Shown here: positions 1 through 9,253 of the stretch, piece by piece | Position numbering within the stretch: position 1 is the first letter of the stretch | Layout: each line of letters begins with the position of its first letter | Assembly: GCA_964578835.1 (NCBI GenBank) | Contig: CAZOEL010000060.1 | Location: 1 to 44,171 of the forward strand | Direction: 5' to 3' | Length of the DNA: 44,171 nucleotides | Source of the DNA: CAZOEL01 sp964578835 | GTDB taxonomy: Bacteria; Desulfobacterota; Syntrophobacteria; Syntrophobacterales; Syntrophobacteraceae | Program-made: the position numbers and the translations under genes | Notes under the pieces: generated by a model | Databases searched by the model: none | The model's input: the letters and a program-made list of their open reading frames with translations, nothing else | What the model was told of the DNA's origin: nothing

Positions 1-427
1 GTTGCTCTCCGCCGCTGAGAGTGCCCGCTTTCTGAGATCGACGCTCTTTGAGGCGGGGGAAAAGATCGAACACCTTCTCGATGTTTTTCTCCAGACGGCT
101 GCGCGCGCGCTTCGAAAAGGCTCCCATCTCGAGATTCTCATACACCGTCATGTCAGTGAAAAGCTGGCGTCCTTCGGGGACGAGCACTAGTCCCAAATCT
201 GCTCTGGCGTGCGTCGAAAGGTGCGTCACATCCTTATCGTCGAAGAGAACCGACCCCTGCCATGGGCGCAAAATCCCCATCACGGTCCGCATCAAAGTCG
301 TCTTGCCGACGCCGTTGGAACCGACCAGCGTCGTGAGCTTTCCTTTTTCCAACGTCAGATCGACGCCCCAGAGGATTTGAACTTCACCGTAACCCGATGT
401 AATTCCATTTATTTTGAGTAACGCCAT
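1..427 (-). CDS. livF: Branched-chain amino acid ABC transporter ATP-binding protein LivF (3' end outside window)
   Basis: Partial gene: the reading frame starts with ATG at 427 and runs off the left edge after about 142 codons. The visible part is the N-terminal half of an ABC ATPase, with a Walker A motif GSNGVGKTT near residues 37-45, a Q-loop-type PEGRQLF segment and the signature LSGGEQ at the very edge. This is the LivF pattern, the second ATPase of high-affinity branched-chain amino acid (or aromatic/carboxylic acid) importers. It lies 10 bases after livG and is the last gene of a livK-H-M-G-F operon. Substrate range cannot be read from the ATPase. The Walker B motif and C-terminus are not in the window. 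Confidence 0.93.
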   Translation of the reverse strand, partial: MALLKINGITSGYGEVQILWGVDLTLEKGKLTTLVGSNGVGKTTLMRTVMGILRPWQGSVLFDDKDVTHLSTHARADLGLVLVPEGRQLFTDMTVYENLEMGAFSKRARSRLEKNIEKVFDLFPRLKERRSQKAGTLSGGEQ

Positions 428-437
428 CTTCGACTGT

Positions 438-1205
438 TTACCTTCCGATTTCGTCGTTTTCATCGATTGAAAGGAGCTTTTGTGCGAGCTTCGGGTCGCC
501 GAGGTAAGCTTCGATGACCTGCGGATCGTTGACAACTTCCTGAGGAGCCCCCTCCGCTATGACTCTTCCGTAGTCCAGCACGACGATTCGATCGGAGACA
601 TTCATGACAGCCTGCATGACATGCTCGATCATGAGGATTGTGACGCCTCGGTCTCGAATCCTGAGCACAGCATCTATCATCGTGGATATTTCGGAGGGAT
701 TCAAACCCGCGAGCACCTCATCGAGAAGAATAAGGCGCGGGCGAGCGGCAAGCGCGCGGGCAAGCTCGAGGCGCTTCTTCTGGGCCACGTTGAGGCTTCC
801 CGCGAACTGGCCGGCGCGCTCATGAAGATGGAGCATCTCGAGAACCTCGTCGGCGACTTTGGCTGCGGAAGCTTTGGAGTGGCTCTCGCGACCGAAGCAC
901 GCTCCCACCATCACGTTTTCACGAACGGTGAGGTCATTGAGAGGACGGACTACCTGGTAAGTGCGAGCCATCCCGCGGCGAGCCGCTTCATAGGGGGGCA
1001 GTCCGGTGATGTCTTCGCCTCCGAAGGAGATCTTCCCGCGTTCAGGCTTGTATACACCGTTGATGACGTTGAAGAGCGTCGTCTTCCCGGCTCCGTTCGG
1101 GCCGATCAGTCCAAGGATGGCGCCCTCCGGGATATTAAAAGTCACGTCGGTAAGGGCCTGCAGGCCGCCGAATATCTTAGTGACCTCGGTTACTTCGAGG
1201 ATCAT
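438..1205 (-). CDS. livG: Branched-chain amino acid ABC transporter ATP-binding protein LivG
   Basis: ABC ATPase of about 255 residues, the usual LivG length. Walker A GPNGAGKTT follows the first beta strands, and the segment VAQKKRLELARAL stands where other ABC ATPases have LSGGQ, as is usual for LivG. A LILLDE Walker B and an H-loop (MIEHVM) follow. The C-terminal EAYLG is the typical LivG ending. I chose the ATG at 1205: it overlaps the livM stop as ATGA and has GGAGG seven bases upstream. An upstream in-frame ATG at 1247 lies inside livM and gives an unlikely 14-residue extension. It pairs with LivF to power LivH/LivM. Confidence 0.95.
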   Translation of the reverse strand: MILEVTEVTKIFGGLQALTDVTFNIPEGAILGLIGPNGAGKTTLFNVINGVYKPERGKISFGGEDITGLPPYEAARRGMARTYQVVRPLNDLTVRENVMVGACFGRESHSKASAAKVADEVLEMLHLHERAGQFAGSLNVAQKKRLELARALAARPRLILLDEVLAGLNPSEISTMIDAVLRIRDRGVTILMIEHVMQAVMNVSDRIVVLDYGRVIAEGAPQEVVNDPQVIEAYLGDPKLAQKLLSIDENDEIGR

Positions 1206-2170
1206 TCCAGTAACCTCCTCACTCGGGGCAGACGCTCGCGAATCCATCCCACCGCGCCTGCGGGCACAAACAGAATAATCAGGAGCAAAATGACGCCGGC
1301 TACCGCAAGGTGTAGATTCTTGAAAAGAGGACTAGTCAAAAGAAATCCGCGCAACCCCTGGTAGGTAACCGCTCCGATTAAAGGGCCGGCTACCGTGCCC
1401 TGTCCGCCCAGCATGACCATTACGAGCATTTCAATGGACATGTGAAGCTGAAAAGCGTCGCCCGGCTCTACATTCCCGTTCTTGAAAAAGTAAAGAGTTC
1501 CGATCATTCCCGGGAAGAAAGCGGAAATCATGTAGGCTATCGTTTTTGAGTGAGGCGCCTTGACTCCCATTACCATTGCAGCGTCTTCGTCTTCGCGAAT
1601 GGCAAACAATCCCAGGCCGAAACGCGAATGCTTGATCAAAAAGCTCACTACCAAAGCCAGTATGGTGATGACCCAAAGGAAGGTGAAGGTCGTCCAAAGG
1701 GCGTTTGCAGCTCCTCCGTATTGCTTGTACGCTGAGAAATTGATGTAAAGCCCGGTTGCGCCTCCGAAGGGTTCGAAGTTGCTCACGAAAGCTCTTGCCG
1801 CTTCGTTGATCCCAATTGTCGCCAGGGCGAAATAGGCTCCTCTGAGGCGCAAGACTGCAAGCCCGAGCAGTCCGGCAATCATGGCGGAGAGCGCCCCGCC
1901 CGCCAAAGCCGAAGCGTATAGGGACCAGCCGAATCGGCTCAAAAAGTAAAAGCCGGTATAGCCGCCAAGACCGAAGAAGACAATGTGACCGAAGCTCACA
2001 TAACCGGTGTAGCCCAGCAGGATATTGAGGCTGGACGCCAGCCCGACGTACATGAGCAGCGTGAAGGCGTTTTCTCTGGCTGTGTCCTGCCGCATGATCA
2101 GGACCGCAAGTCCCCAGGCGGTCAAAAGGAGCAACGGCAGGTAAATACCCTGTTGTCGCCATATTTTCAT
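1202..2170 (-). CDS. livM: Branched-chain amino acid ABC transporter permease LivM
   Basis: Inner-membrane permease of 322 residues with about eight to ten hydrophobic segments. It carries the typical LivM opening (LNILLGYTGYVSFGHIVFFG) and the conserved permease stretch around VMVMLGGQGTVAGPLIGA. LivM forms the transmembrane channel with LivH. The start ATG directly follows the livH stop TAG, with GGGAG about eight bases upstream, and the stop overlaps the livG start, so translational coupling is likely. Family membership is clear; the transported compound is not. Confidence 0.95.
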   Translation of the reverse strand: MKIWRQQGIYLPLLLLTAWGLAVLIMRQDTARENAFTLLMYVGLASSLNILLGYTGYVSFGHIVFFGLGGYTGFYFLSRFGWSLYASALAGGALSAMIAGLLGLAVLRLRGAYFALATIGINEAARAFVSNFEPFGGATGLYINFSAYKQYGGAANALWTTFTFLWVITILALVVSFLIKHSRFGLGLFAIREDEDAAMVMGVKAPHSKTIAYMISAFFPGMIGTLYFFKNGNVEPGDAFQLHMSIEMLVMVMLGGQGTVAGPLIGAVTYQGLRGFLLTSPLFKNLHLAVAGVILLLIILFVPAGAVGWIRERLPRVRRLLE

Positions 2171-3022
2171 CTATTTCGCTCCCAATAGGCCGCTGGGGCG
2201 CAGAAGCAGCACAAGAATGAAAAGGCCGAACTCCACTACCGGCGCCCAGCTAACCGGCATAAAAGCGGGGAGGAGCCCCTCCATGGCGCCTAGCAACAAG
2301 CCTCCGAGCAGCGCTCCGAGCGGATTTCCGAGGCCCCCGAGAACGCATATGACGAAAGACTTCAGCTCGTAAGGCCCTCCGCTCAGCACTGTAAAGGGAA
2401 AGGAGATGGCCACGAGGCCCCCTGCAACCGCGGCGAGCATGGTGCCAATCCCGAAGCTCGAGGCGAGCACCTTTGCCGAAGGTATCCCCATGAGCTCGGC
2501 TGCTTGGCGATTGTTGGCTACGGCTCGAATCGCTTTGCCCATACGCGTGAAGTAAAGGAAAAGATAGAGCGCTCCCGAAAAGAGGATCGCAGCCAAAGCC
2601 GCCATGAGCCTTGCGCCTGGTATGATGATTGGACCGACTTCAAGCGAGCCCAGAGAATAGTCGACATTATGGGGCGAAGTGCTGAAGACTGCCGTGCCGA
2701 TGCCGATCATGATCATGTTTACGGCAAAGGTCGCAAGAAGGCTCGATAAATGCGGAGCGGATATCACCCGGTGCACTGCGACCCAATAGATGGCGAGCCC
2801 GAGCAGAAACCCGACGAGCGCAACTCCTATCAGGCCCGTGTACGGGTTCACTCCCGCTTTGACAAAGGCGAGATAGGTCACAAACATTCCTACGGCCATG
2901 ACCGGGCCGTGGCTCAGGTTTATTACGGACATGACGCCCCAGATCAGGGTAAGCCCCATGGCCGCCACGCCGTAAACGAACCCGATAAGAATACCGTCAA
3001 CCAGAGAAGCTGAAAGCTGCAT
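2171..3022 (-). CDS. livH: Branched-chain amino acid ABC transporter permease LivH
   Basis: Permease of 283 residues, the normal LivH length, with multiple hydrophobic helices. It has the family hallmarks GILIGFVYGVAAMGLTLIWG near the N-terminus and FVICVLGGLGNPLGALLGG near residue 225. It is the LivM partner in the membrane. It sits 31 bases downstream of livK and abuts livM. The ribosome binding site before its ATG is poor, which may lower its translation compared with livK. Confidence 0.95.
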   Translation of the reverse strand: MQLSASLVDGILIGFVYGVAAMGLTLIWGVMSVINLSHGPVMAVGMFVTYLAFVKAGVNPYTGLIGVALVGFLLGLAIYWVAVHRVISAPHLSSLLATFAVNMIMIGIGTAVFSTSPHNVDYSLGSLEVGPIIIPGARLMAALAAILFSGALYLFLYFTRMGKAIRAVANNRQAAELMGIPSAKVLASSFGIGTMLAAVAGGLVAISFPFTVLSGGPYELKSFVICVLGGLGNPLGALLGGLLLGAMEGLLPAFMPVSWAPVVEFGLFILVLLLRPSGLLGAK

Positions 3023-3053
3023 TGGAGGTCAACCAACCCTTTGTCTTTTCATT

Positions 3054-4319
3054 TTAGCGTTTGGGCATCAATATGGCCGAGGCGGTCTTTGCCTGCTCCG
3101 GCCAGATGATTTGCTTCGTAAGATTCCCCGCGCTATCCTTCTGCCACTGAATGTAGATCATCTCGTGGCCGACCTGCAGACCGTGCGATTCGGGGGTGTT
3201 GTCAAAAGCGATGCGGCCGTAAAAGGTCATTAGATTCATCTTGTCGAGGACGGCCTTGACCTTTTCTGTCTCGGTCGATCCGGCGTCCGCGATCGCTTTC
3301 TCGAGTATCATTCCCGCAACAAAGCCGCCTGCGCTGTGGTATGAAGGCTCTTCATTGAATTTTGCTTTGTAATCCTTGATGAAATCCGCAATGGTTGGTC
3401 CAAACCACTCAATATTCGCAGCCTTGGCTGCTTCGGGCGAATATTTGGCATCCGGTTCCCATTGGCTTGAGCCTATCACTCCGACGGCGGCCTCGCCGAG
3501 CTCCGCAAACTTGGGCTCGGGAGGCGCCACGAGAAGCGCCACCATCTTAGCTTTTACGGCCTTCTCGTAGAGTTGCTTTGCGAAAGTGCTTGTGTCTGCG
3601 AAATGTCCGCCTCCCATAACAGCATCGGTGTCGGTTGGAATTTTGTTAATGAATGGGGCGAAGTCTGTAGCTCCCGTGTCATAGCCTTCAAAGAGCGAGA
3701 CAGTGTAGCCTTTGCCCTCTGCATAGCTTTTGAGGTCATTGACCACATCGGTCGAGAATTTGTCTTTCTCATGGATGATCGCAATCTTCTTGGCGTTGGG
3801 ATCAAGCTTCGCGAGAAGATCGATCGCTCCGACAAGATAGCGGCTTGCCGGCGTATAGGTCTGATAGACCAGTGTATATCCCTTTTTGTAGGTGGAGTCG
3901 GATGCGGCGCCCGCGGTGGTCAAAATCCTGTTGTACTGCTCGGCTATCACTGCAGCGGCATCCGTCAATCCACTGCTGTATGGGCTCACCAGAAAATCGG
4001 CTTTGTCTTCGTTGATGAGCTTTGTATAAAGCTCCTGGACTCGCGCCTTGTTGCTTTCATCATCATAGTATTTGGCGGAAAACTTCACCACAGAGCCGTC
4101 GGGCAGCTTTATTCCTCCAGAGGAGTTCACCCGATCTATCCACAGGTTCAACCCGTTGACCTGACGGATTCCTTCGACATTGAGCTTCCCTGTCTGTGAG
4201 GCCGTAAGGCCGATTACCGCCTGTTTTATCTTGCCGGCGTCAGCGGCAAAGGCTACCGAGCCCAGAATAAGTCCGGCCAAGAGCAAACCAAAGAAGCATG
4301 TCAGTCCTCCCTTTTTCAT
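3054..4319 (-). CDS. livK: Periplasmic branched-chain amino acid-binding protein (LivK/AmiC type)
   Basis: Substrate-binding protein of about 421 residues of the type I periplasmic-binding fold (Peripla_BP_6). The N-terminus is a classic signal peptide: MKKGG, a hydrophobic core, then cleavage after AFA, giving a mature start near ADAGKIKQ. The mature domain begins with IGLTASQTGKLNVEG, like ligand-binding receptors of Liv systems. The chosen ATG at 4319 has AGGAG seven bases upstream; an in-frame ATG at 4370 would put 17 charged residues before the signal peptide. It is first in the liv operon. The ligand may be an amino acid, an amide or an aromatic acid. Confidence 0.92.
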   Translation of the reverse strand: MKKGGLTCFFGLLLAGLILGSVAFAADAGKIKQAVIGLTASQTGKLNVEGIRQVNGLNLWIDRVNSSGGIKLPDGSVVKFSAKYYDDESNKARVQELYTKLINEDKADFLVSPYSSGLTDAAAVIAEQYNRILTTAGAASDSTYKKGYTLVYQTYTPASRYLVGAIDLLAKLDPNAKKIAIIHEKDKFSTDVVNDLKSYAEGKGYTVSLFEGYDTGATDFAPFINKIPTDTDAVMGGGHFADTSTFAKQLYEKAVKAKMVALLVAPPEPKFAELGEAAVGVIGSSQWEPDAKYSPEAAKAANIEWFGPTIADFIKDYKAKFNEEPSYHSAGGFVAGMILEKAIADAGSTETEKVKAVLDKMNLMTFYGRIAFDNTPESHGLQVGHEMIYIQWQKDSAGNLTKQIIWPEQAKTASAILMPKR

Positions 4320-4390
4320 AGAACCATCTCCTCTAAGCAGTGAATTTGGAATCTCTTCCCAGGCGGGCATAGAAAAACGCCTGCCGCAAT

Positions 4391-4420
4391 AATATACAAT
4401 CTCCGGGTAAGCTTTGGTAA
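4391..4420 (-). promoter_or_regulatory. Candidate sigma-70-type promoter for the liv operon
   Basis: On the minus strand TTACCA (4420-4415) is followed after 18 bases by TATATT (4396-4391), about 70 bases before the livK start. The -35 match is only four of six. The 180-base gap between the DUF434 gene and livK is long enough to hold a separate promoter. Confidence 0.35.
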
Positions 4421-4499
4421 CCGAGTGAATGTGAGTAGCATGAATGGCGTCGGAACGATAAAAGGAGCAAGGTCATCGTGTAACAAGATGAAAAAAGAT

Positions 4500-5279
4500 T
4501 CAAGAGAAATCTTTGGAAAACATGCCGCGCCGGCGATGCGGCTCTCCCAACGGTGAATATTGATCCATCACTTTGGAGGAGACAAGCGCGGAAAAGTCGG
4601 CGTCGAGTGCGAGGGGGCCGGCCGAATCGATTGCGAGCCGGGCGAGGTCGAGCCATCGGGACGATTTGTCGATCACTTCCCGATCGCTGCTTGCAACGAC
4701 GCATTCATCATAGGGCATTTCTTTCTCGGGAACGGGCGCAGTCCGTGATTCCCCTTTCAACCCGATTCGTTTCATCCGTTCCTTATATGCATTTGCGAGG
4801 GCGCCGCTGTGACTCATGGGCGCATCGAACAGGCAAAGAAGCCTTTGAGGGCGAAATTCTTCGAGGAAGCGAAAGATAATATCCATTGCTATTTCGCTCG
4901 CCTCAGAGAGTCTGAAGTTGGCTGACTGGCCGGCAAGGTCTCGCAACGCGCCATCATTGGCTAAGAGAAGCGACCGACCCAGGATGGCGCTCTCGACGGT
5001 GATCTGCACGTTGTGTCCATCTACTGCCAACAGGCCGCCCCGCCAGTCGGAGCCTTTACGGCGTTTGGCGCGCCTCTGCAAAGCCGTCTGCTGGCCAAAC
5101 ACTCCACGTCCGAGCAACATACGCTCCTTTTGAGACAGCTGGTATCGATTTCCGACCCATTCCAGCGCGGAGATCCTCGGGTAGAGCCGATTCTGTAGGA
5201 AGAAAAAGTCCGTGGCGGCGTTCGAAAGCAGCCACTGCCTTTCCGGCTCGGGAATTGATTGTTCGCGCCCCATGACCAT
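4500..5279 (-). CDS. DUF434/DUF5616 domain protein
   Basis: Protein of 259 residues resembling the conserved bacterial/archaeal family with an N-terminal DUF434 region and a C-terminal DUF5616 region. The first part has NAATDFFFLQNRLYPRISAL followed by QKERMLLGRGVF. The second has VDGHNVQITVESAI, LCLFDAPMSHSG and VVASSDREVID, a run of acidic and serine residues that looks like a nucleotide- or metal-binding fold, but its function is not known. The start at 5279 overlaps the acyl-CoA ligase stop as TAATG, so the two genes are translationally coupled. An alternative start two codons in (5273) is possible. Confidence 0.8.
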   Translation of the reverse strand: MVMGREQSIPEPERQWLLSNAATDFFFLQNRLYPRISALEWVGNRYQLSQKERMLLGRGVFGQQTALQRRAKRRKGSDWRGGLLAVDGHNVQITVESAILGRSLLLANDGALRDLAGQSANFRLSEASEIAMDIIFRFLEEFRPQRLLCLFDAPMSHSGALANAYKERMKRIGLKGESRTAPVPEKEMPYDECVVASSDREVIDKSSRWLDLARLAIDSAGPLALDADFSALVSSKVMDQYSPLGEPHRRRGMFSKDFS

Positions 5280-6967
5280 TAACGCTTCGAGAGGTCGATT
5301 TCTTCCTGCCGAATTGCCTCTCGCCGCAAATCCTTTCTCAAAATCTTCCCAACTGTTGTCTTCGGCAGGAAATCCCGGAATTCTACGATTCTGGGTGTCT
5401 TGTATGCTGCAAGGCGTTCTCTGCAAAACTGTATGATTTCCGCTTCGGTAATGCTTTCTCCAGGCTTGGGCACCACGAAGGCTTTGACCGTTTCCCCTCT
5501 GTATGCGTCGGGCACTCCCACAGCGATGGCGTCGAGGACTTTCGGATGCTGGTAGAGGACTTCGTCGATTTCTCTCGGGTATACGTTGTAGCCGCCGGCG
5601 ATGATCATATCCTTTTTGCGGTCTACCACATAAAAATAACCGTCTTCATCCGTTTTCGCGATATCGCCCGTATAAAGCCATCCATCCCTGATGGCTTTAG
5701 CTGTTTCAGCGGGAAGCTTCCAGTATCCCTGCATGACTTGCGGACCGCGCACCAGAAGCTCTCCCTCCTCGCCTGCTCCAAGCTCTCTTACGCCTTCTTC
5801 CATGTCGACGATCTTAGCTTCTGTGTCGGGCAGGGGGATTCCGATCGATCCCGGCTTGCGAACGCCTGAGACCGGGTTGCAGTGCGTGACCGGACTCGAT
5901 TCCGTCAGGCCGAAGCCTTCCACAATGAAACTGCCCGTGATCTTTTCAAATTTGCGGAGAACTTCCACAGGCATGGGCGCAGAACCGGTAATGCAAAATT
6001 TGATGGAGGAAAGATCGTAGGAAGCAATGTCGGGCTCGTTTACAATGGCCGTAAAGAGCGTCGGGACTCCCGGGAAAATAGTGGGCTTGCTCTTCTTGAG
6101 GATCTTCAGAAATCCTTTGACGTCAAACTTCGGAACGAGGATTGCCGTGCTGCCCGTATAAAAGGGGAGGTTGATAGCTACCGTCATGCCGAAAGCATGG
6201 AAAAACGGCAAAATGGAAATGAATTTCTCCTTACCGGAGCTGAGGGGTGGAAACCATGCCGCAGTCTGAAGAACGTTGCTCATAATGTTTCGGTGCGAGA
6301 GCATCACGCCTTTGGCGACCCCGGTCGTCCCGCCCGTGTACTGGAGAAGGGCGAGATCGTCCAGGCGGACCTCATGCGCAGGCGGAGCGGGGGGACAGCT
6401 GGAGAGAAGGTCTGAAAACCTTAAGACATCCTTATCGTAGGGAACGGAGGTGAAAAGCTTTTGCGCCAGGGCTTTGATCGGGTAGAGGAGCTTCAAGTGA
6501 AACGGCAGGTAATCCTTGATGCTCGTTACGATGATCTTCCGTATGCCGGTCTTTGGCAGCGCCTTTTCCACCCTGGGGTATAGATGGTCCAGCGCAACGA
6601 GATATTCCGCATCGGAATCGTTCCATTGATGCTCCAACTCTCGCTCGACGTACATCGGGTTGGTTGCGACCACTACGGCGCCAAGCCGCAGGGCGGCATA
6701 ATAAGCGATAACCGTTTGTGGGCAGTTGGGGAGCATTATGGCTACTTTGGAGCCCTGTCTTACTCCTAGGCGGCTTAAGGCGTTGGCGAAGCTCAGTATT
6801 TGGGTCCAGAGCTTCCCGTAGCTGAGCTTTGCCCCGAAAAACTCGGTGGCGGCGTTATGGGGGATTCTTCGAACGGCGTCTTCGAGCAACAGAGGGAGAG
6901 GCGCTTCGGGATAATCCAATGAGTGGGGAACACGTGGGTCGTAGCTTTCAAGCCACACGCGATCCAT
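5279..6967 (-). CDS. Long-chain fatty-acid--CoA ligase (AMP-forming)
   Basis: Adenylate-forming ligase of 562 residues in the FadD/4CL family. It would activate a carboxylic acid to its acyl-AMP and then its CoA thioester. The AMP-binding P-loop YTGGTTGVAKGVMLSH lies near residue 210. The motif GFGLTESSPV, the hinge region DRKKDMIIAGGYNVYPREID and the C-terminal lysine motif (PKTTVGKILRKDLR) are all intact. The ATG at 6967 has AAGGAG six bases upstream; a start at 6991 lacks this. It lies between the Etf genes and the liv operon, which suggests activation of a fatty, branched-chain or aromatic acid for oxidation. The exact acyl specificity cannot be read here. Confidence 0.9.
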   Translation of the reverse strand: MDRVWLESYDPRVPHSLDYPEAPLPLLLEDAVRRIPHNAATEFFGAKLSYGKLWTQILSFANALSRLGVRQGSKVAIMLPNCPQTVIAYYAALRLGAVVVATNPMYVERELEHQWNDSDAEYLVALDHLYPRVEKALPKTGIRKIIVTSIKDYLPFHLKLLYPIKALAQKLFTSVPYDKDVLRFSDLLSSCPPAPPAHEVRLDDLALLQYTGGTTGVAKGVMLSHRNIMSNVLQTAAWFPPLSSGKEKFISILPFFHAFGMTVAINLPFYTGSTAILVPKFDVKGFLKILKKSKPTIFPGVPTLFTAIVNEPDIASYDLSSIKFCITGSAPMPVEVLRKFEKITGSFIVEGFGLTESSPVTHCNPVSGVRKPGSIGIPLPDTEAKIVDMEEGVRELGAGEEGELLVRGPQVMQGYWKLPAETAKAIRDGWLYTGDIAKTDEDGYFYVVDRKKDMIIAGGYNVYPREIDEVLYQHPKVLDAIAVGVPDAYRGETVKAFVVPKPGESITEAEIIQFCRERLAAYKTPRIVEFRDFLPKTTVGKILRKDLRREAIRQEEIDLSKR

Positions 6968-7023
6968 TCTGATCTCCTTGTGTCCCGGCATTCGGCGTTT
7001 GAGGAAAACAAGACGGGCTTAAA

Positions 7024-7077
7024 CAAAAAGGGCGGGGACGAACGCCGGCCAACAAAGGAAGTCAGCGTGCGTCCCCG
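7024..7077 (-). terminator. Rho-independent terminator after etfA
   Basis: On the minus strand a 13-base stem (7077-7065 with 7045-7033, one mismatch) and a 19-base loop are followed shortly by a T-run (7029-7025). It starts 13 bases after the etfA stop, so it should separate the etf transcript from the acyl-CoA ligase gene. Confidence 0.8.
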
Positions 7078-7090
7078 TTGTGAGCTATAA

Positions 7091-8077
7091 CTAGCAGGTG
7101 CTCTTCAATTTCCGAACTTCCTCCGTGAGGGCGGGAATGAAATTGAAAAGATCTTCTACGACACCGTAATCGGCTTTGCTGAAAATGGGCGCTTCAGCGT
7201 CTTTGTTAACCGCAACGATGAATTTGGAAGAGCCCATGCCGGCCAGATGCTGGATGGCTCCGGAAATTCCGACTGCTACGTAAAGGTTCGGGTTGACGAC
7301 TTTTCCGGTCTGTCCAACCTGATCGGAATGAGGACGCCAACCGGAATCTACAGCCGCGCGCGATGCTCCGACTGCGGCGCCCATGACTTTCGCCAGTTCT
7401 TCGATCATGGCGAAGTTCTCGGGACCCTTCATACCGCGTCCACCCGACACAATGATGTCGGCTTCCGTGAGCTCGACCTTGCCGGAAGTATCCATGTCCA
7501 TGCCTGTAGCGCGTGAGCGCGTCTGTCCGACTGATGCGGCTACATTCTCGACCTCAGCCTTTTTGTCGGCCTGGGGAGGAAGGCAATCCATGACATTCGG
7601 ACGACACGACACGACGGGCAGAGCGCCTTCGGCCCATTCGCACCAGGCGAAGCACTTGCTTCCAAATATGGGCCTTTTGGCCTTTATCGCTCCGCCTTCG
7701 CAAGAAATCTGCGTGCAATCCTGGGCGAGCGCGGCGTCGAGGTTCGCAGCGAGTCTGGCGGACAAGTCCTTGCCGTCAACGGAGGCGGACAGGATAACTA
7801 CCGCGGGGTCGCATTTTTTGATTATATCGGACGCCACGGGAACATAGGTTTCGGCTACGTATTGTTCGAGAGCGGCATCGTCGGCTACGTAAACTTTGTC
7901 CACTCCATATTGGCCAAGCTCGGCGGCCTTGTCGCCAATGCCCGATCCGATGGCGACGGCGCACAGGCTGGCGCCCAGAGCATCTGCAATTCTTCTTCCC
8001 TCGCTGGCAACTTCAAACGACACACGGCGGAAGTTTCCCGCACGAAATTCGGCGACTACACAAACACATTTGGCCAT
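7091..8077 (-). CDS. etfA: Electron transfer flavoprotein alpha subunit
   Basis: EtfA of 328 residues, a normal length. The N-terminal half is the variable Etf fold. The C-terminal FAD-binding domain shows SGGRGMKGPENF, GASRAAVDSGW, HSDQVGQTGK, VNPNLYVAVGISGAIQH and the final DAEAPIFSKADYGVVEDLF. With EtfB it takes electrons from acyl-CoA dehydrogenases and passes them to a membrane quinone oxidoreductase or a bifurcating partner. The start has AAGGAG seven bases upstream. It follows etfB after 24 bases. Confidence 0.96.
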   Translation of the reverse strand: MAKCVCVVAEFRAGNFRRVSFEVASEGRRIADALGASLCAVAIGSGIGDKAAELGQYGVDKVYVADDAALEQYVAETYVPVASDIIKKCDPAVVILSASVDGKDLSARLAANLDAALAQDCTQISCEGGAIKAKRPIFGSKCFAWCEWAEGALPVVSCRPNVMDCLPPQADKKAEVENVAASVGQTRSRATGMDMDTSGKVELTEADIIVSGGRGMKGPENFAMIEELAKVMGAAVGASRAAVDSGWRPHSDQVGQTGKVVNPNLYVAVGISGAIQHLAGMGSSKFIVAVNKDAEAPIFSKADYGVVEDLFNFIPALTEEVRKLKSTC

Positions 8078-8101
8078 CTTTGTTCTCCTTATGCCCTTTG
8101 C

Positions 8102-8899
8102 TTAAATGACTTTTGCTTCTTCGTGCAATGCCCGGACCAGCTCCTTAGCCTTTCCAGCCACGTCGAGACCGTCATCGATGATGCGGCCCGCCGCGCGCTC
8201 AGGCGGCATTTCCAGAGAGGAAATGCGGATCTTGGCTGCTTGGGCTCCGCACTGAGCGGCGTCGAGGCCCAGGTCGGCAAGCTTTTTCACGGCCAGAGGC
8301 TTCTTCTTCGCCTTCATGATGCCGGGCAAAGAGGCGTAGCGGGGATTCCAGACAGCGTGCGAACCTCCGAAGGTTACGACTGCGGGCAGGTCTGCTTCCA
8401 AAGAAACCTTTCCACCTTCGATGGGTCGTTCCGAAGTCACTTTGGAGCCATCAGACTCCAGGGCGATGGAAAGCGCCAAATGGGGCCATCCCAAAAGTTC
8501 GGCGACCATTGGTCCTCTCTGGGCCAAATCATAATCCACAGCGCGCGAGCCGCACAGCACCAGATCCGGCTTGAGCTCGCGAACGGCAGCAGCGAGAGCC
8601 TTCGCCACGCCCAGGCTGTCGCTTCCTTCCAGAGCGGGATCGTCTATGAGCATGCCCGTATCTGCGCCCATGGCCAGAGCGGTGCGAATGGACTCGACTA
8701 CCCGTTGAGGTCCCCAACTCACAATAGTAACAGTTCCACCGTGTTTCTGTTTCAACCGGAGAGCCGCTTCCACTGCGAATTCGTCGTAAGGATTGATGAT
8801 CCACTTGAGGTCATCGGTCATGATGGATTTACCGTCACTTGCGATCCGAATTACCGATTCCGTATCCGGAGTTTGTTTGAGCAGGACAACGAGATTCAC
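8102..8899 (-). CDS. etfB: Electron transfer flavoprotein beta subunit
   Basis: EtfB of about 265 residues. The N-terminus VVLLKQTPDTE, the segment NPYDEFAVEAAL, LVLCGSRAVDYDLAQRGPMVAELLGWP and the C-terminal part are typical of the family; the beta subunit shapes the nucleotide and dehydrogenase-contact surface. I chose GTG at 8899, because AAGGAG lies eight bases upstream of it; the earlier in-frame GTG at 8908 overlaps that Shine-Dalgarno sequence. The chosen start also gives the usual MxxVVLxKQ opening. Confidence 0.95.
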   Translation of the reverse strand: MNLVVLLKQTPDTESVIRIASDGKSIMTDDLKWIINPYDEFAVEAALRLKQKHGGTVTIVSWGPQRVVESIRTALAMGADTGMLIDDPALEGSDSLGVAKALAAAVRELKPDLVLCGSRAVDYDLAQRGPMVAELLGWPHLALSIALESDGSKVTSERPIEGGKVSLEADLPAVVTFGGSHAVWNPRYASLPGIMKAKKKPLAVKKLADLGLDAAQCGAQAAKIRISSLEMPPERAAGRIIDDGLDVAGKAKELVRALHEEAKVI

Positions 8900-9253
8900 G
8901 GCTTTCACTCCTTCTTTCCCTTGGTGTCTCCAAAGAGCATCGCTCTACCATGCAGTAGCGCTATCTTATTAGAAAAATCGACGCTCGTGCATACCATCAA
9001 CCCGCATTGCTTAGCATATAACCTGTTGAGGATTCAAGCACAAAGAGAGACTCGGAGCGATATTCTCAGGAGTTTTTTTTCACAAATCGGGCAAGCTCGC
9101 TTCCTTGAGGACTTCGGAGCTCCCGGGCTTAGCCCGGAAACCCGGAGTGGAGAAATGCCCTTTGGAATGAAAGGCGAATCAGAAAAGAAGAGGCGAGGAT
9201 ACTACGCGAACTGCACAGCATACATGCCTGGAAATGCGCTCTTGAAGGTCTAT
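8900..9253. other. Gap between etfB and perR, no gene seen
   Basis: This 354-base stretch must hold the etf promoter and the end of the perR transcript. It contains a short hairpin (CCGGGC/GCCCGG around 9123-9137) and an eight-T run near 9073, but the two are not arranged as a convincing terminator. A long plus-strand open frame crosses the gap but is antisense to etfA, etfB and perR and shows no family features. Confidence 0.5.

Noticed and set aside
480..1364. Plus-strand open frame of 294 codons
   Set aside because: Antisense to livG and the end of livM.
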